A DNA stretch of 64,000 nucleotides from Margaritifera margaritifera (GCA_029931535.1 JAQPZY010001432.1:1754001-1818000); one strand, 5' to 3'. Shown: positions 12,440-22,910, counted from the stretch's first letter. Numbers and translations are program-made. The notes: generated from the letters alone by a model not told the origin.

Positions 12440-13200
12440 AAATATAGTCTCTGGATCTAAATGGTAAGAAGACCTGTCAATCAGATGCAAGGTATCTCAT
12501 TAATATGTGCAGATCTCACTTATTATTGAACCTCTCTATGACAATAACAATGATGTAAGTTTGTTTACCAAGGTGGAGCAAAATCCAATTGGATCCGGTC
12601 ACCAGAGTGGTAAAAAGCTTAGCCAATCACTGATAAAAGATTACCTCATTAACATGTGTAGATCTTGCTCATAATCAAACTCATTCAACATCTTCATAAT
12701 AAAAGACTATTTTCAAGTTTGATCAAACTTGGATCAGAAATATAATTGCTCGAGTGTTGACAAGCTCAGCCAATCAGATGCAAGGTCACATCATTAATCA
12801 TAATCATACTCAGTCAAGATGTCTTTGATAACATAGGCCTATTGACATTCTCTAGAGTATTACAAAAACAGCCAATCAGATGCAAGATCACCTCATAAAT
12901 ATGCACTGGTATTGCTCTTGCCGATGTTAGCCTATTTATCAAGTTTGATTAATATCTAGGGTAGTCAGAAATACAGTCTCTCGAGTAGTGACAAACTCAG
13001 CCAATCATATGCAAGACCAACTCATTAATATGCATAGAGTTGCTCATAATAAAACATACAGTTGTATTATATATCTTGATGATTTAAGCCTATTTACCAA
13101 GTTTGATAAAAACTGGATCAGAAATGCAGTCTCCTGAGTGGTAACTAGGTCAGCCAATCAGATGCAAGAACACATCATTACCGGTAATATGTGTGGATCT
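12440..13200. repeat. Diverged 100-160-bp blocks, six copies
   Basis: Blocks are anchored by variants of AGCCAATCAGATGCAAG near 12475, 12612, 12769, 12870, 12999 and 13152. Each also carries AAGTTTGATCAAA and CAGAAATATAGTCTC variants. They are much more diverged than the 40-bp array, so they are older. Confidence 0.8.
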
Positions 13201-13385
13201 TGCTCATTATAAAACTTGTATGAGATTTTTATCATATAAGTGCATATTCCAAGTTTGATCGAAATTGAATTAGAAATATTGACTCCAGAGTGGTAACAAG
13301 CAATTGTTGATGGATGGACAATGCACAACGGACAACACAGGGCCACACCATAAGCTCACTTGGCCCTTTGGCCAGGTGAGCTAAA

Positions 13386-13715
13386 AACCACGTAAAAGAA
13401 TCAACCAAATCAAACATAATTTTTGTAATACCTACATCTATTTCTTCATTAAATCTCTCCTGAAGTTAGAAATAACTCTGCCAGTACTAACTTCCCCTTT
13501 AAATTCAGTTCTAGAATAGACCCTGCCTATGTACTGCTAACCAATCTGATCACCAGTTATGTGTGAATCATTTCATAAGCGGGTTTGCACACCCAAGTAG
13601 GGCAAACAGTAAGACTTTACATTATAACATATACAAATTCAACTCTTTTAAAATTTTTCATCAAATTTTCAAAATACAAGTCTTATTTCAATCATTGGGA
13701 AATTTTTAATAGAAA
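13386..13715. other. Non-coding, nothing recognised
   Basis: No supported feature. Confidence 0.5.
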
Positions 13716-13936
13716 TACTGTATATACTCACTTACAAGTTGAGTCCAAATGCAAAACCCCATAGACCCTGATCTGTCGTCGCATAATGTGATGGCAGATC
13801 AGAATCTATGTTGTTTGTTCTACAGATTACTTCTAACAAACTGCATTGACCCAGATCTGCTGGTGCATTATGCAATGGCAAATTCGGGTCTGTGTAGTTT
13901 GCAATTGGACTCAACTTATAAGCGATTATTTTGGTA
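13716..13936 (+). mobile_element. Double-hairpin element, copy 4
   Basis: A precedes B. The left end is TACTGTATATACTCAC; the right end is eroded (GATTATTTTGGTA). The hairpin stems are recognisable, with a few mismatches (GATCAGAATCTATG). Confidence 0.9.
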
Positions 13937-14264
13937 GATAAGCAAATGTGTAGGTGGTGGATTCTTTCTTTTTCTGATGGGTCAATTTGCTCTAAGCCTG
14001 GAACTGAAGTGATTTCAGTTTTAACTGGTTGACCATTCAATATCATACTTCACCTCATTTTAAAAAGTACATACAATGATAAGAGCACAGATCATACAAA
14101 CAAACAGAGACATTAAGAATTAGTGATTTAGACATTTTATTTGCTAACTCCAGCATATGATGTAGTGTTTAGGCCCCAAAACCAAACCTTGTACACTCAG
14201 AAACCAAACTTCATTGCACCTTTTGGCATATGAATTCATCCACATTTAGAAACAGCAAAAATCA
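13937..14264. other. Sequence upstream of the LINE fragment
   Basis: No separate feature. The last part (from about 14228) may be diverged LINE coding sequence. Confidence 0.4.
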
Positions 14265-15278
14265 ATGTTGGAAATATTTCAAAATTCTGTATTCCCAAAT
14301 CACCACCGTCGTTATAAAAACCTCTCCCCCCAAAAAATTCTCAACAAATCCTCTCCTTTGCAGAAAAAATTCAATGAAATGAGGGCCTCCTATCATAGCC
14401 ATCTGTCTCTGCATACAGATGGTTCAAAAGATGGAGACAAAGTTGGAGCTGCCATTGCTACACCCCATGGCAACATCTCAAGCCCGTTACCAGATAAATC
14501 CTCAATTTTTATTGCAGAAATTACAGCAATACTTGAAACTTTGAACAATGCTGAAACCTCTCAAAAAACAAATTTCACCATCTATTCAAATTCCCTTTCC
14601 ACACTGAAAGCCTTGCAGAATTTAAATCTGAAAACCTATTAATATCCCAGATGTTAGAGAAACATAATGTTCTCATAGAATGTGGGAAAAGTATTCTGTA
14701 CTGTTTGATGCCTAGTCACATTGTTATAAAGGGTAATGAAAGGACCAAAGCTGCCCTGCAGTCACCTGTTTCCAAATGGAAGATTCCATATACTGACTTC
14801 AAATATTGTATTAATCTGCATGTTCGTCATACTTAGCAAAATATGTCGAATGAAAACTCCATAAAAAAACTTAAGAGCATCCAACCAACTATTAAAGAGT
14901 GGCATCCCTCGTATAGAACAAATAGGAGAGAAGAGGTGGTATTGTGTCAATTGCGTATCGGACACACATACCTGACTCATGCATACGTCCTGAAGGGTGA
15001 ACATCGACCGGAGTGTGTACCCTGCTAGTGTCCACTGACAGTGGAACACATTCTTGTCAAGTGTGTCGATTTCCAGCCCATGAGACACAAATATTTTAAT
15101 GTGAACTGCTTGAAGAAACTGTATGAGGACGTACCACCCAAGATTTTACATGTTTTAAGTTTATCTTTAGTTTTATATACATTTTACAGAATTTTAACCT
15201 TTTTATGTTTTATATTTTGTCTTGTTGTACTTCATGTGTACATTTTTTTGGAAGAGTTTATCTTCCTGGGGATCAATT
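14265..15278 (+). pseudogene. I/Nimb-like LINE 3' fragment: RNase H and C-terminal zinc-type tail, broken
   Basis: Seen: one frame (14265-14642) reads HTDGSKDGDKVGAA, then FIAEITAILETLN, then FTIYSNSLSTLKALQ. This is an RNase H domain with the first Asp and the Glu present, but the usual third Asp (YSDS) is Asn. After a frameshift near 14642 the domain continues as LMPSHIVIKGNERTKAA. It is interrupted by TAG at 14834-14836 and resumes with the C-terminal region LCQLRIGHTYLTHAYVLKGE, then ECVPC, stop at 15026-15028, then PLTVEHILVKCVDFQPMR. Known: RNase H followed by this Cys/His tail is typical of I/Nimb-clade LINEs. Inferred: one frameshift and two stops mean it is dead. Non-coding LINE 3' sequence follows to about 15278, where it abuts another LINE. 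A second copy on the minus strand at 62765-64000 shares the 3' sequence. Confidence 0.88.
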
Positions 15279-16966
15279 TCCCTCACCAATTGCAACAGGG
15301 ATTCCGAAACGAATGCAGTGGAATTACTGCAGCCTTTATAATAAAAGAAGGAGTAGCTCACTATTTTGAAGGTCACTCAAAAGTATATGCTGCATTCCTG
15401 GACAATGCAAAGGCCTTTAATACTGTATGGCATGATGGCCTTTTTTATAAGCTTTTCTATCTTGGAGTTAAAGGTAAACTGTGGAGATTGATTCGTAATT
15501 CTTTTTGAGATGTTAGGGCCCTTGTTCTGCTCAACGGCTAACATTTGAAATCATACGTAGTCAACCAAGGAGTAGGACAAGGAAGGACGCTATCAGCATG
15601 GTTATTCCTAGTCATGATAAATGATCTAATATCGTTATTGGAGTCAACAAAATCTGGAATACAAGTTGGCACCTTAAGCATTCCATGTGTTCTACTAGTT
15701 GATGACATGACCCTGCTATCCTCATCATCTATTGGTATGTGTATTTTGCTTCGCAGCCTCCATGACTATGCATCGAAGTGGAGACTCTGGTACAATGCTG
15801 ACAAAAGCAATATGGTCATATTTTCAAAGAAAAAATTCATGCAAGAAAATACATTTATGCTTGGAGATAAGCTGATTCCTATAGTTTCTTCTAGAATATA
15901 TGCTGGGGTTACTCTCTCCTCTGACCTTTCTAATACTGCTACAGTGAAAAGTGCTTGTGAAAAAGGAAGATCAGTATTTTATTCCGTTGTTGGAATTGGC
16001 ATTGGAAAGGATGGTATGAACCCAATTAATAGTGCTAAAATCTGGTCTAAAATAGTATTACCAGCAATGACATATGGATGTGAATTATGGTCAAACATGA
16101 GCCAGTCGCAGGTATTTGACCTAGAAGTCTGCCAAAGAAAAGCTGCAAGAAGAATTATAGAGCTCGATCAGCGCTCACCTAAAGAGACAACAATTAGCAG
16201 TCTTGGGCTGTGGACAGTTGAGGGATATATAGATAAAATCAAATTAGGTTTCTTCAATAAAATCTGCAGAGCTAACGGTTCATAAGCATGGAAAATTATG
16301 TTCGACAGAAGAATTCTTGATTTCATGATACACGAGTGTGAGAGCATTGGTTTTGTTAAAGATATATACTGTGTTCTTGTGAAATACCAGCTTGGCGGTT
16401 TCTTCAACCTATACGTGAACACCCTATATTTTGCCCCGAAACCAGTCTGGAAGAGGAATACTGAAACGACAGTTCACTGTTTCGAAGAAAGGGTCTGGAG
16501 ATCTAAACTTGAATCAAGACCTGAACTTTTTCATTATGCAAGTGTTCATACTGATCTTTAACCACTTGCTGTCTGGAAGCTCAGAAAATGTTTTCCTGAT
16601 AAAACCTGGTCTTTTGCTAACATCGCATATTTAACAATGTGTTCAATTTTGTCTGAGGATGAGTATAACTGTAAACTCTGCAAAAAATTGACTGCAGACA
16701 GAGCCAAGCATATGTTACTTTACAGCCAAGCCCTAAACAATGAACGTAATACCATGTTTGAAAAAATAATCGATGCAACAGACATACTAGACTCAGACTG
16801 GCTCTTCTCTCAGGATAATAACATGCTACTTCATATCCTTTTGGGCAAGAGAGTTGAAACCTTTGATTCTATGAATGATCAAACATGGCAGGTATTCATG
16901 TGTTTGGTGGCAGAAGGATTAGACTCAATGTACAGAAGAACAAATGAACTTGAACACAATTTCTGA
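15279..16966 (+). pseudogene. 5'-truncated LINE reverse transcriptase, four stops
   Basis: Seen: a single frame runs from about 15279 to 16966. It begins in the RT fingers (FPHQLQQGFRNECSG), then KVYAAFLDNAKAFNTVWHDGL, where the first catalytic Asp (usual KAFDTVWH) is Asn. GVGQGRTLSAWLF follows. The YADD box reads LVDDMTLL, with Tyr changed to Val. Thumb-like text (DYASKWRLWYNADKSNMVIF) and a C-terminal region (LPAMTYGCELWS; CKLCKKLTADRAKHMLLY) complete it. Stops in the same frame lie at 15506-15508, 15539-15541, 16283-16285 and 16559-16561. There is no frameshift. Known: these are motifs of non-LTR retrotransposon RT; I place it only as far as a Jockey/CR1-like group. Inferred: endonuclease and N-terminal RT were lost by 5' truncation at insertion, and the copy is inactive. 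The order RNase H then RT shows that this and the upstream fragment are two different elements. Confidence 0.88.
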
Positions 16967-17184
16967 TAGTATGCTTGTTCAGTATATTAGGGCAATGGGC
17001 CCATTTTATTTCTGACTACCATATAAATAATTCACAACTGTTAGACTCACAGTGTTCAACTGGTGATTCAATGTGTTAATTCATTTAAACCGCTCCAGCC
17101 AATTGTAAATAATTTCAATTATTTCAAGTTGTCTACATGTTCATTAGCATGTTATTTTTTGTTCTTTGTTCTTTGTTCTTTTCT

Positions 17185-17646
17185 AGGATATTTTCGACCT
17201 ACCCATATATATGCATACTTTCGTGCATACATACATACATGCTTACATACATACAGACAGACAGGCAGCCAGCCAGCCAGCCATTTTACACCTGAACATC
17301 TGTTCCTTCTCCCTGTTTTATCTACACCTATTACATGTATAATAATAGCTTTATGTTTTATATACTTTTCCAGCTTATAATAACTTTATTGCAAATCAAA
17401 TATGCAGTGTACTACAGATATTACCTATATAGTGTACTTTATACACATATCTAAAATGTTTAATGCTCTTAAAAAAGCACGGCTATGAATATATTACTCA
17501 TATTTTTGGGAGATTTCCTTTGCTGTCCCTGATGGCTATAATATTACAAACATTGAGGCAGAAGATAATGGCGAGGACAATTGACAATCATTGAACTTTT
17601 TTAATATATTACTTGTTTAGTTTGTTGCATATCCATTAATATCAAT

Positions 17647-17680
<34 letters not shown>

Positions 17681-18240
17681 TATTATTGATGTTTCTTTCA
17701 TATTTCGTTTGTGATGAGTTTTCACTCATGTGTTTCTATATTATATTTCCTTTAAAGTTTTTCATTTCAAGGATATTTTCCACCTGCCCATATATTTCCA
17801 TACTTTCAGACATACATACTTACATACATGCATATAGACAGACAGGCAGACAGGCAGTCAGGTGGGCAGACAGACAGACAGGCAGACAGACATTGTACAC
17901 CTGAACATCTGTTCCTTCTCGCTGTTTTATTTACACCTATTACATGTATAATAATAGCTTTATGTTTCATATACTCTTCAAGCTTGTAAAAAAAATTTCA
18001 AATCAATTATGCGGTTTATTACAAATATTGCCTATATATTGTACCTTATACACATGTCTAAAAAAAAGCACGGTTAAGATTATATAACTCATATTTATGG
18101 GAGATTTCCTTTGCTGTCCCCGATGGCTATAATATTGAAAGCATTGAGGCAGAAGATAATGGAAAGGACTATTGACAATCACTGAACTTTTGTAAATATA
18201 TTTCTTGTTTAGTTTGTTGCATATCCAATAATATCAATGT
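17185..18240 (+). repeat. Direct duplication within the LINE 3' region
   Basis: Copy 1 (about 17185-17650) and copy 2 (about 17768-18240) share GGATATTTTC, CCCATATAT, a CATA/CAGACAGACAGG microsatellite, CACCTGAACATCTGTTCCTT, TACATGTATAATAATAGCTT, GGGAGATTTCCTTTGCTGTC and TTGTTGCATATCCA. They differ mainly in microsatellite length and by about 10% substitutions. A run of about 30 T (17649-17676) follows copy 1. Confidence 0.92.
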
Positions 18241-18439
18241 ATGTTCCGATTATTATTGTGTAATAATGAAAATACCTGAATGTAATCTCTTTGGAACAGG
18301 AAATAAAGAAAGTCATACATACATACATACATACATACATACATACATACATACATACATACATACATACATACATACATACTCTCACCTGTGCATAGGT
18401 GTCAGATATTTTTGCTTTATATGGTAGCAGAGTAAAATC

Positions 18440-18631
18440 TTTGGTTTGGTTTTGTGTTTTATGGCACAGCAAGACATAAAGGTTATTTAGTACCTAGGCA
18501 ATTGAAGTAAAGTGCTTGCCTAAAGAAACACTGCGGTAGTGGATCTGGGCTGATCTGAAGGTAGGATTCAAACCAGCGCCCTTTTGGTCATGAGTTAGGC
18601 ATGCTAACCTCTAAGCCACCACGGCTCTCAG
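18440..18631 (-). mobile_element. tRNA-derived SINE
   Basis: Read on the minus strand it begins GAGCCGTGG. An A box TGGCTTAGAGG and a B box GGTTTGAATCC both fit RNA polymerase III promoter consensus. The body carries GGCAAGCACTTTACTTC and the 3' end is ATAAAACACAAAACCAAACC. It is about 190 bp. Relatives lie at 30021-30213, 44459-44643 and 48937-49413. It does not form an intact tRNA, so it is not called as a tRNA gene. Confidence 0.88.
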
Positions 18632-18884
18632 AGTTAGAAGTACTAATATTAATTAGATATGCTTTTATGTAGATATAAAATACTGCATTCACAGTGTGTG
18701 GTATCTTACACGAATATGTACGGTATCCAGGAATGACATTCATTCATGTTTTATACTTCTATCTCCAATACCGCCACTATCGCCTAACTCCTACTTAATG
18801 GCCAGACTCAGGTCAGTGATTGTCTATGAGCACATCTGATATTCTCATATTACACATAAAATATCCTGACAGTATGGCATGCCT

Positions 18885-19570
18885 CTGTGTAAGGTCAAGG
18901 GTTATCTATTGCATTATCATGTCTTCAGCCACCTCAAGATGACCAAAGCTCTCAAGCCATTGAAGGCTGTGGTCAAGTGATTATGTATCCATTATCAGCA
19001 GATCACATGTGTAAGCATGTCTTTATTTGTTTGTAATAAAGCTGTACAATGAGAGAGGTGTGTATCAGCATCATTTATCTCTTTTCAAAGCATTGCAATA
19101 GCAGCTGAAATCAGTAGGTTGTCATTTAATTTAACATACTGTCTTTTTCAACCCTGCAGGGATACCAATAAAATTGATGTCCAAGACCAACAAAAGGTGT
19201 CTGATCACAGCGGAAGATTTTTCCCCAAAATGCTGGGTGTTTATGCATGAATGGATTGGAAATAGAAATTGTATTTTGTAAATTTGTACAAAATGCTGAC
19301 TAAATTGGCAAAGTTATTTTTGATGTTCCTTTAGATTCAGTATCTGTTTCTTGTTTCATGCTGTAAATACAGATAAATTTCCTGTACAGTTTATCTGAAT
19401 ACACATTTTAAAGACATTTCAAAGATCATTTCAAAGAAATGGAACTGAAAATATCCAAAACACAAAAATCTCTCTCAAAGCCTTTGTAAGACAGCTGTAC
19501 ACCTCTACAATTTCCAATTCTTCGGATTTTTCCTGAATTTTATTAGGTTACCCTGAAAACATGATACTTC
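18885..19570 (+). repeat. Direct duplication, left copy
   Basis: Paralogous with 20297-21200. Shared landmarks include GCATGTCTT(T/G)ATTTGTTT, GCATCATTTATCTCT, GAAATCAGTAGGTT, CTGCAGGGA and ATTTCAAAGAT. This copy lacks the double-hairpin element present in the right copy. No coding potential is evident. Confidence 0.85.
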
Positions 19571-20303
19571 TTAATGATGCAGGGCCTTGGAACAGTTATG
19601 TATTAGAGAGACTTAATGATGCAGGGCCTTGGAACAGTTATGTATTAGAGAGACTTGCAACAGGTGCATAATAAGGTCCAGGACTTTGAACAGTTATGTA
19701 TTAGAGAGACTTAATGATGCAGGGCCTTGGAATAGTTATGTATTAGAGAGACTTGCAACAGGTGCATAATAAGGTCCAGGGCCTTGGAACAGTTATGTAT
19801 TAGAGAGACTTGCAACAGGTGCATAATAAGGTCCAGGGCCGTGGAACAGTTATGTATTAGAGAGACCTAATGATGCAGGGCCTTGGAACAGTTATGTATT
19901 AGAGAGACCGAATGATGCAGGACCTTGGAACAGTTATGTATTAGAGAGACCTAATTATGCAGGGCCTTGGAACAGTTATGTATTAGAGAGACCTAATGAT
20001 GCAGGGCCATGGAACAGTTATGTATTAGACAGACTTGCAACAGGTGCATAATAAGGTCCAGGGCCTTGGAATAGTTATGTATCAGTGAGACCTAATGATG
20101 CAGGGCCATGGAACAGTTATGTATTAGACAGACTTGCAACAGGTGCATAATAAGGTCCAGGGCCTTGGAACAGTTATGTATTAGAGAGACCTAATGATGT
20201 AAGGCCATGGAACAGTTATGTATTAGAGAGACCTAATGATGCAGGGCCATGGAACAGTTATGTATTAGAGAGACTTGCAACAGGTGCATAATAAAGTCCA
20301 GGG
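19571..20303. repeat. Satellite of two interleaved unit types, 42 and 57 bp
   Basis: All 15 units share GGAACAGTTATGTATTAGAG (or near variants). The linker is either TAATGATGCAGGGCC (42-bp unit) or TTGCAACAGGTGCATAATAA plus GGTCCAGGGCC (57-bp unit). Successive spacings read S L S L L S S S S L S L S S. A 99-bp S+L pair carrying the variant TTAGACAG is itself repeated at 20009-20160. Confidence 0.95.
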
Positions 20304-21200
20304 TCATAATGGGTTACAGTTACCATAATGTCCACAGTCACCTCTAGATGGCCCACAGTTCCCATGGCATTTAAGGTAGTGGTTACGGAATATATATCTG
20401 CTATCAGTGGACCCCATGTGTTTATGCATGTCTTGATTTGTTTACAATAAAGTTGTAGAATGCCTCCTAAGTTAGAGCGTTTTCTATCTGCATCATTTAT
20501 CTCTCTCCAATAAATTGCAGTAGAATCCCCCCCCCCCCCCAGCAGAAATCAGTAGGTTACCTCTTAATTAGGCATATTATCTCTTTGAACTCTGCAGGGA
20601 CATGGTCAAACTGATGTCTCTCATATGGTTCCAAGAACAACATAAAGGGTGTTGACCACACAAACAGAATTTTCTAAAATGTGCATACATTTTATTGCTT
20701 TTTTATGGATTGGTGGTGGTATAGGGTATTTTTGCTTATTTAAGGACAATTTTGGCTTAACTGGCGAAAGTTATTTACTGCTCTCCTACAATCAGAATCA
20801 TATTTTATGCTGTCATTAGAATATCATTATCATACACATTATATCAGTATCCATTTTTGGGTATATTCACGTACAGGTCACCTACTGTATATACTCGTGT
20901 ATAATCAGGGTCCAAATGCAAACAACATAGACCCTGATCTGCCATCGCATAATGTGCCAGCAGATCAGGGTCTATGTTGTTTGTTCTACTGATTAGTCCT
21001 TACAAACTGCATAGACCAAGATCTACCAGCGCATTATGCGACGGCAGATCTGGGTCTATGCAGTTTGCAGTTGGTATCAGCTTATACGTGAGTATATACG
21101 GTATTTCAAAGATGCATTGAAAAGATTTTAACTAAAAAAACATAAAAAGTCCATCTTTAAACCATTTGTATGACAGTTGCTAGTCCTGTCTGATCTAGAT
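20304..21200 (+). repeat. Direct duplication, right copy
   Basis: Second copy of the 18885-19570 sequence, diverged by substitutions and indels, with a run of C at 20528-20540. It is interrupted by a double-hairpin element at 20883-21103, after which homology resumes with TTTCAAAGAT. Confidence 0.85.
20883..21103 (+). mobile_element. Double-hairpin element, copy 5 (near-consensus)
   Basis: This 221-bp copy has good ends (TACTGTATATACTCG and CGAGTATATACGGTA-type, with one change). Hairpin A has stem CAAACAACATAGACCCTGAT, loop core CGCATAATG, and returns to TTGTTTG. The spacer is TTCTACTGATTAGTCCTTA. Hairpin B has stem CAAACTGCATAGACCAAGAT and returns to CAGTTTG. Comparing the two duplicated flanks shows it inserted after the duplication, at TA. 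Confidence 0.95.
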
Positions 21201-21464
21201 TTCCATGGTTACATTAGACTAAGGTGACACAATTTCAAGATTAGGGATCGACAGGAAACAAAAATACATTTTAGAGGGAGTTGCCAAAAGTAGAATAACT
21301 AAACTGGACTTTTTAACAAATGAAAATATGAAATGAATAGGTATGACATAAGTCAAACTAGATTTATGTTTGTAAAAGACATATGCTCCAACTGCAGTCC
21401 ATAAAGTTGAAAAATGTATACAGAATTGCTGAAATGGCCTGAAAAAATATGTCATATACATATC
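21201..21464. other. Non-coding, nothing recognised
   Basis: No supported feature. Confidence 0.4.
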
Positions 21465-21960
21465 AATACTAATATACACACCAAATTTTATTTTTCTATC
21501 CGTAGTGGTTTTTGCTATATTGTGTTAAAAAGGTTTTTAGTTTTGAGAAAGTACAAGTTCTAACAAGGTTCTTGTAAAAAAACATTACAAGTTCGAACAA
21601 GGTTTTTGTATAAAAAAAAGTACAGGTTCCAAAAGTAAAAAAATGTGTAAAAACAATGAAAAAATCAAATCAAGTCATCTACATATGAATACAAATATAT
21701 ACATCAAATTTCATTTTGTCTGTATGGAGTGGTTTTTGATATATTGTGTTAAAAAGGTTTTTAGTTTTAAAAAAGTACAAGTTCTAACAAGGTTCTTGTA
21801 AAAAAACATTACAAGTTCGAACAAGGTTTTTGTATAAAAAAAAGTACAGTTTCCAAAAGTAAAAAAATGTGTAAAAACAATGAAAAAATCAAATCAAGTC
21901 ATCTACATATGAATACAAATATATATATCAAATTTCATTTTGTCTGTATGGAGTGGTTTT
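21465..21960. repeat. 224-bp tandem repeat, 2.2 copies
   Basis: AGTGGTTTTTG(C/A)TATATTGTG recurs at 224-bp spacing (21505, 21729, and partly 21953). Inside each unit, ACAAGTTCTAACAAGGTTCT and ACAAGTTCGAACAAGGTTTT form an internal two-copy sub-repeat. Confidence 0.93.
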
Positions 21961-22215
21961 TGCACAATCTTGCCAACAAGCTTGTCAGGCTGGACATATA
22001 GACAAGACCAAATCAAGATGCCCTGATGCAAGCAGTGTGTGTGGGTGTGGGTGGGGGTGGGTTTGGAGGGAGACCATCACAAACATTATATTAAGGCCAA
22101 TCATGTCAAATAGTTGTGACTATAGGATAGCTTACCCTTTATGATCAAAAGCAATGACCAAATCAAAGACTTTTGAGATATAAAAGTTTCATTTGTGATA
22201 AGTCATATTGGTATA
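21961..22215. other. Non-coding, GT-rich patch
   Basis: A GTGTGTGGGTGTGGGTGGGG tract lies near 22036-22060. Nothing else is recognised. Confidence 0.4.
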
Positions 22216-22398
22216 TACCATATTTATCAGACAATAGGCCCATGCTCAATTATAAGCCCCTCCCCCTTTTTTAATAAAGCAAAATGTTGGTGAATATTTA
22301 CCTAGGATAACTGTAGTTCAATAATACCCCCCCCCCTCCTACTTTTTTCACACATTTTTTAGGCTGCCCCCTGGTCTTATCATTGAATAAATACTGTA
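22216..22398. mobile_element. Short inverted-repeat element (TACCATATTTAT family)
   Basis: Ends TACCATATTTATCAGACAAT and (reverse complement of the right end) TACAGTATTTATTCAATGAT are imperfect inverted repeats. The inside carries CTCCCCC/CCCCCCC blocks in similar positions (TAAGCCCCTCCCCC; ATAATACCCCCCCC). Non-coding, about 183 bp. Confidence 0.7.
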
Positions 22399-22580
22399 CA
22401 GTCAAACCTGCCTCAAAGGTCACCTATTTAAAGCAATCACCTGTCTTAAAAATCCATTTTTCCAAGATCTTTTTGCATACATCTGATTGTAGAAGCAAAC
22501 CTCTGTGATGCAACAACCTATGTTGGGAGGCCTGTTTTCTAACTTTCCTAAGATAGGACTGTGCTAAAAGGAGTTTAATA
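22393..22580 (+). mobile_element. TACAGTCAAACCTG element, left part
   Basis: Begins TACAGTCAAACCTGCCTC. It continues AAGGTCACCTATTTAAAGC and has a partially matching AGAAGCAAACCTCTGTGATG later. A clearer member is at 41930-42118. The right end is unclear. Confidence 0.5.
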
Positions 22581-22729
22581 CATTCCAACAAATAATTATT
22601 GTATTATGACAAATTAATGACTTGCTAGTATTTCTAAGCAAAACAATTAGAAACTACAAATATTTTTTTTGGCCTATTTATTTTTACTAAAAGAAGTCTG
22701 GAATAATGAAAATATTCTTATGATGTGCT
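22581..22729. other. Non-coding, nothing recognised
   Basis: No supported feature. Confidence 0.4.
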
Positions 22730-22910
22730 TACTGTATATACTCGCATATAAGCTAAGTCCAAATGCAAACAACATAGACCCTGATCTGCTGTTGCATTAT
22801 GCACTGGCAGATCAGGGTCTATGTTGTTTGTTCTACTGCATTATGCGCTGGCAGATCTGGGTCTATGCAGTTTGCAGTTGGTATCGGTTTATATGCGAGT
22901 ATATACGGTA
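22730..22910 (+). mobile_element. Double-hairpin element, copy 6, half of hairpin B lost
   Basis: Good ends (TACTGTATATACTCGCATAT and GCGAGTATATACGGTA). Hairpin A is complete. After TTGTTCTACTG the sequence jumps straight to CATTATGCGCTGGCAGATCT, so the first half of hairpin B is deleted. Length 181 bp. Confidence 0.93.

Larger units (their letters stand above)
12022..13385 (+). mobile_element. Bivalve-type GCTCACCTGGC repeat element with two internal arrays
   Basis: The left end carries GTGGGCCTGAAATCGCTCAC followed by CTGGC. The right end reads GGCCCTTTGGCCAGGTGAGC followed by TAAAAA. The two ends therefore share the inverted motif GCTCACCTGGC. Inside is first a 40-bp tandem array, then six diverged blocks of roughly 100-160 bp, each holding AGCCAATCAGATGCAAG and CTCATTAATATGC. 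No coding capacity is seen. Repeats of this style are, from memory, common in bivalve genomes. The mechanism of movement is unknown to me. Confidence 0.75.
15279..18381 (+). mobile_element. Second LINE copy, RT remnant through CATA-repeat tail
   Basis: The element runs from the truncated RT (from 15279) through a long 3' non-coding region to GGAACAGGAAATAAAGAAAG followed by a CATA microsatellite tail at 18315-18381. The 3' region contains a ~470-bp direct duplication (17185-17650 and 17768-18240). A simple-repeat tail instead of poly-A is usual for several LINE clades. Confidence 0.8.

Noticed and set aside
13732..14046. 104-codon minus-strand frame
   Set aside because: Mostly antisense of a double-hairpin element; similar text (NNIDPDLPSH) recurs wherever this element is translated.
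17063..17904. Hydrophobic plus-strand frames
   Set aside because: They lie in the AT-rich LINE 3' region and its CATA microsatellites; no membrane-protein family is recognised.
18560..18631. tRNA gene
   Set aside because: A and B boxes are present but the cloverleaf is not intact and a SINE body and tail follow; several relatives show it is a SINE family.
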